Source: Aralia elata (lineage: Eukaryota > Streptophyta > Magnoliopsida > Apiales > Araliaceae). Taken from it: 64,000 nt of DNA. Made by a program: the position numbers and the translations under genes. Within the stretch, counting starts at the first letter, position 1, and every line of letters starts with the position of its first letter. Under the pieces are notes generated by a model. The model had not been told where the DNA came from, searched no databases, and saw nothing but the letters and a program-made list of their open reading frames with translations. This document shows positions 55,882 through 64,000 of this stretch, one piece after another. Location: the NCBI GenBank assembly GCA_034770075.1, contig CM068379.1, positions 23,497,506-23,561,505 of the forward strand, given 5' to 3'.

Positions 55882-57257
55882 TATAGGTTATAACCCTTAG
55901 GAGAAAGAGTTCTTAGGCTATAATCTGAGAGAATGTAGAGGAATAGAAGGGGATAGAACTCATATTGAGTTATTGTTGGGTAAAAATTTATTATGATCTT
56001 GAAATTGAGGATTTGGATCATACGTTGGTGTTATTAAGCTTGTGGATAATTTGAGGAATGTGTATTGATGAGATAATATGGTAAAGTGAAGACCATTAAG
56101 TATGGATGATCCATTGTAAACTTGAGTTATAGATATTCGAGGTAATTAGATTAATCATTTGATGCTATTGATCAATTCTGCGGCTATTGATCAATTTTTG
56201 TGGCTATTCATTAGATAAGATATTGGAGTAATGTGGTATGGAGTTTCTTTATGATGAAAAGAGGGTACCTTAGAATCTGTTGGGTTAAGGTTTGCAAGAA
56301 GGAAATGATTGATTCGATAAATAATGAATATATCGATATTTTGAAGTGTTAGTTAAGTTATTAAGCTTTATGGTGGAATGCCAGGTGAGACAAAGGTAAT
56401 GAACTCATATAGAGTTGTTAAGCAAAAGTTGAGAGTATTGAGATGAATGATGTTGTATGCAAAAAAATGTTTTTTAAGAGATAACTGATGGCAATTTAGA
56501 TTGTTTTGATGATTAGAAAGGAGAGACAACGAAAAGATTATAAGAAATGAACCAAGGGTAGATTTAGTGTCTGATATGGAAAAAGTATCTAGAGATGGAA
56601 CTGAATGATGAGATAATAGAAATCCCTATGGAGGATCAATTGGAGCCCGATATAAGGAATAGATAGAGGAAATGAAAGAAAGAAAGGTTAAGTCTGAGAG
56701 TTATAAGACCTTTGTGAGTCGTAATGAATGAAGAATAGTGGTCAATGTATATGTACTAGTATATCTATGCATGTAAGAAATGTGAATCTCAGTTTTTGTA
56801 CAGCTAGCAGTATATCTGTTGTAAGTCCCAACTTTGTGTAAGTTGTGGAGTAGTTATGTGAATCCCATCTTGTTGTTAGTAACAGAGGGATAAGTGGATA
56901 TCAGGAATGCTATATGATGTAAGTAGTACGAGGTACTAAGATGAGCTTATTAGTATTTACTAAAGGTGCCTCGAGTTGATATGATGATGATACATCCCCA
57001 CTTTTCAGATCTAGGGGAATGCAGTTCTTATTAATCCCATCTTTTGTGTCTTAATGGGATAGTTAACATTTATAGGAATATACCGGAATTATAAGTGTTT
57101 GACACACTAAGGAATGTATGAATATAAATGTGGTATTATTATTACATGATTGATTGTGATCGATTTGTGCCTTGACTCTTAAATGATAACATCAGTAGAA
57201 TTTTGCACGATGTGTAAAACAAGAAGGATTTATGTAAGGTTTTGTTTAGAACAAACA
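55882..57257 (+). other. leader region of element D
   Basis: This is collinear with the leader of units A and B, with scattered substitutions and a short A-run (about 56461). There is no open frame worth naming. Confidence 0.6.
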
Positions 57258-58080
57258 ATGCTGTCAAGGAGACAACCCCGATACACGAGGGTGGAAGAGT
57301 CAGTGAATAACGAGGAGGGTCAGACTGACCCCAAGAGGACCTTTGCGAACTTGTTAGAGGAAACGATGCAAGGCAGACCAGCCATTGCGGTTGTTCGGCC
57401 ATAAAGTCACATGGCGAACTTTACGGGTTTCAAATTACTAGGACCACTGGAGTTTCGTGGGAATACGGATTCGAGTGAAGCCCAAACATGGGTAGAAGAA
57501 ATGGAGAAAGTTTTCAAGGTCGCAAGAGTGACCGAGGAACAAAAGACTTCGTTTGCCACTTTCATGAGGAAGGGTGAGTCAAATTACTGGTAGAAGGCAA
57601 ATAGAAGCCGAGCTGGGGAAGGCACAACTGCGTGGACTCGTTTTGAGGAGCTGTTTTTTTTTTCTTTCGAAAAATTTCTTTCTAGAAAGCACGCAGGCAA
57701 GTATGGAGATAAAGTTCTTGGATTTGAAGCAAGATGATATGTCGGTAGTAGAGTACGCAACGAAGTTTAACAAACTAGCTAGGTTTGCTCCACACCAAGT
57801 GGACACCGGAGCTAGGCGAGCGAAGAGATTTGAACAAGGGTTGAAGCCCTGGGCGTATAGTAAGGTTGTGGTTTTGCGGATCAACACATTTCCTACGTTA
57901 CTTAAGGAAGCAATTGTTGCCGAGGAGGAAATGAAGCGTTGACAAAGCACAACCAAGATCAGAAAAGCCATGATGGTCACAAGGAAGGTAGTCGTGGGGG
58001 AAGTAACCCGAATAAAAGGAAAGGGATCGATAGCCAATCTTACGGAGGCAACAAATCTGGAGGAGAGGTTAAGAAGGATA
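57258..58080 (+). pseudogene. gag of element D, broken, ends in a deletion
   Basis: It starts at ATG 57258 (MLSRRQPRYTRVEESV). Stops: TAA 57402 at the place where A and B have TGA, and TAG 57591 after NYW. The tryptophan lost in A and B (QTWVEEMEKVF) is kept here. The T-run near 57652-57668 is longer and interrupted (TTTCTTTCG), shifting the frame. The capsid end (RRAKRFEQGLKPWAYSKVVVL) is intact to TGA 57940. After GHKEGSRG it keeps about 80 bp absent from A and B (glycine/asparagine-rich linker KRKGIDSQSYGGNKSGG), then is cut before the zinc knuckles. Confidence 0.88.
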
Positions 58081-60788
58081 TTTTCGTCCGAGTGTATCTC
58101 CGCGGGGAGCGCCAGTTCTGTTCGTAAAGAAGAAGGATGGATCGTTAAGGCTCAGTATCGATTACAGGGAATTGAACAAGGTTACGATTAAGAACAGGTA
58201 CCCGCTACCCAGAATAGATGATCTGTTTGATCAACTCAAGGGAGCGAAATACTTTTCAGAGATTGATTTAAGGACAGGCTATCATCAACTAAGGGTGAGA
58301 CAGGAGGATATCCCGAAGACGGCCTTCAGAACTCGTTATGGACATTTCGAGTTTTTGGTTATGTCATTTGGACTGACAAATGCACCAGCGGCATTCATGG
58401 ATATGATGAACAGAGTGTTCAAACAGTACTTGGACAAGTTCGTGGTAGTATTCATCGATGACATCTTGGTGTATTCAGTGACAGAGGAAGAACATGCCGA
58501 ACATCTAAGGATTGCTTTGGAGGCATTAAGAAGGGAGAAGCTGTACGCGAAGTTTTCGAAGTGTGAATTTTGGTTGCAAAGGGTGCAGTTTCTAGGACAC
58601 GTTATTGACAGGAATGGTGTTTCAGTAGACCCAGCAAAGGTGGAAGCCATTATCAACTGGGAGCAGCCGAAGACGCCAACGGAGATCAGAAGTTTCCTAG
58701 GGTTAGCGGGATACTATCGGAGATTCATCCAGGATTTCTCGAAGATAGCATCACCGTTGACCAATCTAACCAGAAAGACGGTAGAGTTCGTTTGGACGGA
58801 GAAGTGCGAGGAGAGTTTTCATGGAGCTGAAGAAGAGACTTAGCCAAACACCAGTGTTGGCTTTACCGGACGACACTGGAGGTTTTGTTGTTTACAGTGA
58901 TGCATCACACAAGGGTCTTGGTTGTGTACTAATGCAGCATGGCAAGGTCATTGCGTACGCCTTACGTCAGCTAAAAGACTATGAGAAGGGATACCCGACT
59001 CATGATCTGGAGTTAGCAGCAGTAGTGTTCGCCTTGAAGATTTGGAGGCACTACTTATATGGGGAGAGGTGCGAGATATTTACAGATCACAAGAGTTTGA
59101 AATATATCTTCACTCAGAAGGAGTTGAATATGAGACAACGCCGATGGTTAGAATTGATCAAGGATTACGACTGTGAGATTCTGTACCATCCAGGCAAAGC
59201 AAATGTAGCGGCAGATGCCCTGAGTAGGAAAGGCAAAGAGAAATTGATGAGGCTTACAACTCAGGCAGAGCTGATAAAGGAGTTCGAACATCTGGAATTG
59301 GAGGTTAAGTATCCGATGGAGTCGTACGGGAAATTATTTACAGTAACAGCGAGCCCGACCTTATTGGATCAAATTAAGGAGGCTCAAGAAAAGGATGAGG
59401 ATTGTGATTCAATAAAGAAACGAATTACTGAAGGCGAGGAGCTTAAGTATAAGATTGATAGCACTAGGTTGCTAAGGTTTGAAGGGAGAGTCTGGGTACC
59501 GTTGGATCTGGAATTGAGGGAAGAAATCCTTCAAGAAGCTCACAGCACGAAGTACTCAGTACATCCCGGGAGCACAAAGATGTACAAGGATTTGCGACGG
59601 AATTTTTGGTGGCCGAATATGAAACGAGAAGTGGCAGAGTGCGTCAGCCGATGTCTGACATGCCAGCGGATTAAAGCAGAGCACCAACGACCGAGCGGAC
59701 TACTTCAACCACTAGAGATTCCGGAGTGGAAGTGGGAGCACATCACAATGGACTTTGTGGTAGGACTGCCACCAACTCATAAGGGTTTAGACGCCATCTG
59801 GGTAATTGTGGATCGTCTAACCAAGTCTGCTCATTTTCTGCCAATCAAGATACGGTACAATCTGGAGCAATTAGCAAAACTTTATGTGAAAGAGATAGTG
59901 TCACGACATGGGGTGCCGATATCAATTGTATCTGATAGAGATCCGCGCTTCACGTCGAATTTTTGGAAAAGTCTGCAGGCAAGAATGGGAACGCAGTTGA
60001 GGTTGAGTACAGCGTATCATCCTCAAACCGACGGCCAGAGCGAGCGAACGATTCAGACCTTAGAAGATATGCTTCGGGCAGTCGTGATGGATTTAAAGGG
60101 CAGCTGGGATGACCATTTGCCACTGGTGGAGTTTGCTTACAACAATAGCTATCACGCCAGTATCGGCATGCCACCGTACGAAGCGTTATATGGAAGGAAA
60201 TACCGAACCCCGATGTGTTGGGACGAGGTTGGGGAGCGAAGATTGTTGGGACCAGAAATGGTGCAGCAGACTATAGACATCGTGCGGCTGATCAGAAACC
60301 GGCTGGTAGTAGCTCAAGATCGCCAGAAGAAATATGCCGACTTACATCGTCAGAAGCGGGACTTTGAAGTTGGTAGCTTTGTATTTTTGAAGGTATCTCC
60401 TTGGAAAGGAAAGATCCGGTTTGGGAAGAAGGGCAAATTGAGCCCTAGGTTCATAGGACCATTCGAGATTTTGAGGCGAATCGGCGAGGTGGCGTACGAG
60501 GTAGCGTTACCTCCTGAACTTGAGCACATTCACAACGTGTTTCATGTGCCAGTGTTGCGGCCGTATAAACCAGGCTATAAGCACGTTATCTCCTATGAAC
60601 CAATCCAAGTCGAGAAGGACTTAACGTACGAGGAAGTTCCTGTCCAGATTCTCGATAGAAAGGAACAGAAGCTGAGAAACAAGACCATCCATTCCGTCAA
60701 AGTTCTTTGGAGAAATCACGCAGTCGAAGAAGCTACGTGGGAACTCGAGAAGAAAATAAAAGCGAATTATCCGTTTTTATTTGAGTAA
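58081..60788 (+). pseudogene. pol of element D: protease deleted, RT-RNase H-integrase in two frames
   Basis: At about 58080 the gag linker joins directly to the reverse transcriptase start (RPSVSPRGAPVLFVKKKDGS). All of the zinc-knuckle region, protease and the RT approach segment is missing, roughly 0.75 kb relative to unit A plus the knuckles. RT then runs through VFIDDILVYS to a one-base T insertion near 58818 (GAGAGTTTTCATGG), which shifts the frame. The next frame, 58821-60788, has RNase H with intact aspartates (YSDASHKG, FTDHKSL, AADALSRK), the full integrase (HPGSTKM...CLTCQ, MDFVVG, VSDRDPRF, QSERT), GPFEILRR and the tail VLWRNHAVEEATWELEKKI. Integrase is uninterrupted, but the polyprotein cannot be made or processed. 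Confidence 0.92.
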
Positions 60789-60836
60789 CCCTATTTTTGT
60801 AATTCCGAGGACGGAATTTTTATAAGGGGGGAGGGA

Positions 60837-63800
60837 TGTAATGCCCGTGAATTTTGAACGTCATTATTAATTAAATCTAATTTAATTTAATGAGTTAACG
60901 TTGTGTTCCATTTAAACCTTTGGGTGTATTGGTGGATTATATGACTATGTGATTTATTGATATAAATTTGTGTTAAAAGAATCACTAGTAGTGTATTTAA
61001 ACTAGTGAGCAAACCCTAAGACTTTATATCCATAAAGTTGGCAAGGTATTTACTAAATTAAATATTCAAGTAAATTGAATATAGTTAGTAATAATGTGTG
61101 CGAATTAATTATGATGGAAATTGTTGTCGAGGTATGGTCCAAATTGGATAATAATAATTAATAATTAATAGTTAATTTAGTAATTTATTTATTAATCGAC
61201 TAAGTTACTCAATCATTTATATTAATCATGGGATTGGGTATTAATTGTGTGGCTTATTAAATGAGTTATCATGGAGTCATATTAAATGACCCAATTTTAT
61301 ACTAAATAAGATTTGGATTTTATTAGTCTAATTATTTAAATTGGGAGCCCAATGGTATTTAATGTGTGGCCCAAAACCTAGCCACTTGATTTATTAAAGG
61401 TGTAACATTAATTTATTAATTAAAGCAACTAGTTGGGACAACATTTTTGGGACAAAATCTCCCTTGTCATGTAACTAGGATGGAGAGGGGAAAATTACTT
61501 TTCAAGGTCCTAGTTAACTAAGTAGTTAGCTTGTGTTGGAAGATGAAAGGGTAGACTTGATAGGATAGCCCCTATTATGTCAATAGCCCCCTAATATGTC
61601 ATAGCTTCCTAGGTTGTCATGGCCACCCTACATCACACTTTTCACTAGCTCCATGATGACAAAAGGTAGAGGTTTCTTGCTATTATCCAATTAGTAAGCC
61701 TTTTATCCAAGGGACAACAAAGATATGGGGGATATTAGTAACTCTTACACAAAGGAGAAGGTGTCAAGCTCCCATTGGTGGAAAATCTAATTAGCACACT
61801 TAAAGATAAGATTAAGGCTAAATGGAAGGGATAAGGTGAACTCTTATATCCAAGGGGCAAGAAAGATGTGGGGGATAATAGCATGAATTCTAATTTAGCA
61901 TTATACTTCCAAGTATTCTATCCTTTCATTTCATTTCAAGTTCATTTCTTCTTTTCATCTCCTTCTTTCATTTCTCCCAAGCAAGAACATAGAGTAAGAG
62001 CTTAGAGAGAAAAAAAGAGTGAGATTAGCATAGTTCATGCATCTCAAGTTCATCACATACTTTGGTAGATCAAGGAGAGTAGCTACAAGATCAAGGTGAA
62101 ACCCTAAACCATTTCCTTCTTTCTTACTTTGTTTTATTTTCATAGTTTTTGAGAGATTTTGTTCTAAGACTCAAGAATCATTAGATCTTCATGCTTCATG
62201 TATAGATCTAATCCTCTTGAGTGTTAGAATGGAGATTCAAAGGAAGAAAAGGAACTTATGTTCTTAAAGGGTAAAAACCCTAGCTTTTCTTCACTTAGAT
62301 CACCCATAACTTGAGATCTACAACTTGGATTTGTGATCCGTTAAAAGGGGGTGCTAGGTACATGAGTTAGCTAGTAAACCCAAGTGGTAGAACACAACTC
62401 CAATAATTTTTGAAGCCTTGGGGGCTATTTTCCCAAAACAGTCCAGCTATAAAACTTAAAGCTTTAAAACCCTAAAAGCTTGCTGTCCTCGTTTTTCCAA
62501 AGGTTGTTTCGACTAGTTATGGATCTTTTAAAAATCTGAAAAAAATCACAGAGGTACCTTAAGAAGTTATCTACAAGTAGGAAAAAGAATGAACACGTTT
62601 CGATGTGTGGTTTTTGTGTAATGGCTTTTACCGTGAAGGACTCCTAAATATTCATACTCGTATTTCTCCCTGTGTGTACCTTGAAAACATATGAAATTTT
62701 TACAGTATGTGTATGCATGTTATGAGAGTGTACCCTGAAAATTTCAGAATTTTCGGAGCAAACATTGATTTATGAAAAATGTAACAAGATTCGGAGGTTT
62801 TGAGTACTTTAAAAATAGTAAATCACTTTCTAAAATTCCAGGAAAATTTGTGGATCATTGTTGGACCATATACTATCCAGATCCAGAGGATAATAAGTTG
62901 TAGAACCTATTTGCTATTTTTCATAATAATGTTATAGTTATGGTTAAAAGAAAATAAATGGTTAAATGATGTCATAAATAAGGAAAATATGATTTTTAAG
63001 CTTGGATACTCCTAATATTATATATTATGACTATTGAGGGGTATTTTGGTAATATTTAATGAGAAATAATATTTATGACCTTTTATGGGTAGTAAATGAG
63101 TTGTTTAATAAAGGGTAAAATAATTAGAATAAATTATTTATTCGCCTAATAACTTATTAAAATATTACTATGATATTTGTAATATAAGAATTCGATATTT
63201 TTAAGTAAACAAAGAAATATTAAGATTAAAATTTTATGGAAATATTATTAAATGAGTAATAATATTTGTTTTAAGCATTAATAAATGATTAAGATATTAT
63301 TAAAATGGCCAATAATATTAGATTAAAATATTATTAATTATATGAGAATTAAAATATTATTAAGAGATTAATAATATTAGATTAAAGTATTATTGGATGA
63401 TTAAAATATTATTAAGATGTTAATAACATTAGTAAACGAATAAAATTGTTATTAGTGGACTAATAATACCAAGAGGTGAATTAAATATTATCAGGATTGA
63501 TAATATTAAGTGTCTTATAGGATTTACGATAGTCTATTTGCTTATGTGTGCTATGTGATTGGCTTAATTGTTAAATAAATAACATAAGTAAGCGTGTCGA
63601 TATACAACTACGCAGTACTAATTGATAGATCGACATTATCAATGTTAGGTTCTTCAAGGCCGATTAGTTAAAGCTATATTATTTGTAGCTGAGCAGACAG
63701 GCAAGTTCCCTAACTCAAACTCGAGTTATTATTTTCGAAGCATGTTAGTGAATAATTATTGCTGATTATTCACATCTATACTGGTTATTGAGATTCGCAC

Positions 63801-64000
63801 CTTGTGCAATTGAATTCCTATTTTATTGTTATTGAATTGTGAATTAGATTAAAGTTCTTTCAAGCATGAACTGTTTATGAGATAGATCTATGCTATTTGT
63901 ATCAGCTAGATCAAGCATGTCTAAATTTGTGAAATCAAATGTATTTTAAAAGTTGTTCTTATTAATTTGCTATAGTAAGAACTCTTGGCTGAGAAAAAGA
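60837..64000 (+). repeat. LTR E of element D, truncated by the window edge
   Basis: It follows polypurine tract AAGGGGGGAGGGA and copies LTR D with an offset of 8778 bp. Differences noticed: TAGTG for TAATG, GGGTATT for GAGTATT, CCAAGGGAC for CTAAGAGAC, AACTCC for AAATCC, AAACATTG for AAAAATTG, and AAAGTTGTT for AAAGCTGTT. It ends at the window limit about 640 bp before its expected terminus. Confidence 0.93.

Larger units (their letters stand above)
52059..64000 (+). mobile_element. element D: young family-2 relative with a different U3, runs off the window
   Basis: LTR D (52059-55866), canonical iMet primer site, leader, broken gag, pol with a large deletion, polypurine tract and LTR E (60837 to window end). 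From LTR D against LTR E I count about seven substitutions over the roughly 3.16 kb that can be compared, so insertion is recent. It lacks protease and zinc knuckles and has a split pol. It is inserted in LTR C, so it is younger than the A/B tandem. With LTR E complete it would end near 64644. Confidence 0.9.

Overview
The window is a stretch of flowering-plant nuclear heterochromatin, almost certainly a eudicot. It is AT-rich and built nearly entirely of nested transposable elements. The elements are plant types: Ty3/gypsy chromoviruses of the Tekay/Del kind primed by initiator tRNA-Met, a CACTA (En/Spm) DNA transposon, a non-coding LTR element primed by tRNA-Asp, and a Ty1/copia remnant. One tRNA-Arg(UCU) gene is the only non-transposon gene I can support. 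I found no protein-coding host gene and no new biological system. The interest is in how the elements are built and rebuilt.

Left third (1-16.9 kb). AT-rich sequence with two minisatellites (55-bp and 63-bp units) leads into an old copia element on the minus strand. A chromovirus (element 1, 3601-15365) is inserted in the copia reverse-transcriptase gene. Element 1 has a full 5' LTR, an extra coiled-coil reading frame ahead of gag, and gag-pol broken mainly by nonsense codons. Its 3' LTR is cut short. A 1.8-kb solo LTR with a perfect 5-bp target duplication sits inside the extra reading frame.

Middle (16.9-27.9 kb). A 5'-truncated CACTA transposon (to 24448) carries a decayed TNP2-type transposase and a second multi-exon gene. 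A 2.5-kb predicted intron of that second gene is filled by 14 copies of a 167-bp satellite. The right end has subterminal GCGACGG repeats and a ...TAGTG terminus. Then come AT-rich spacer, the tRNA gene, a Stowaway-like MITE fragment, and the start of an LTR from a third chromovirus family (26221-27889).

Right half (27.9-64 kb). That LTR is interrupted by a tandem chromovirus structure, family 2: LTR A, internal A, LTR B, internal B, LTR C. Internal A keeps a 1174-codon open pol frame, although its gag is dead and two RNase H aspartates are replaced by asparagine. Internal B is split by a 6.0-kb non-coding LTR element on the minus strand (42163-48151, TSD ATAAC). LTR C is split after 341 bp by a young family-2 relative, element D (52059 to beyond the window). 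Its LTRs are nearly identical to each other but carry a completely different U3 promoter region. Inferred order from nesting: copia, then element 1, then the solo-LTR parent; and MITE, then third-family LTR, then family 2 tandem, then the non-coding element and element D.

Functionally, nothing here looks like a complete autonomous element. Any recent movement of family 2 must have used Gag supplied by another copy. All similarity statements rest on reading the sequence and on remembered family motifs; no search or alignment program was run.
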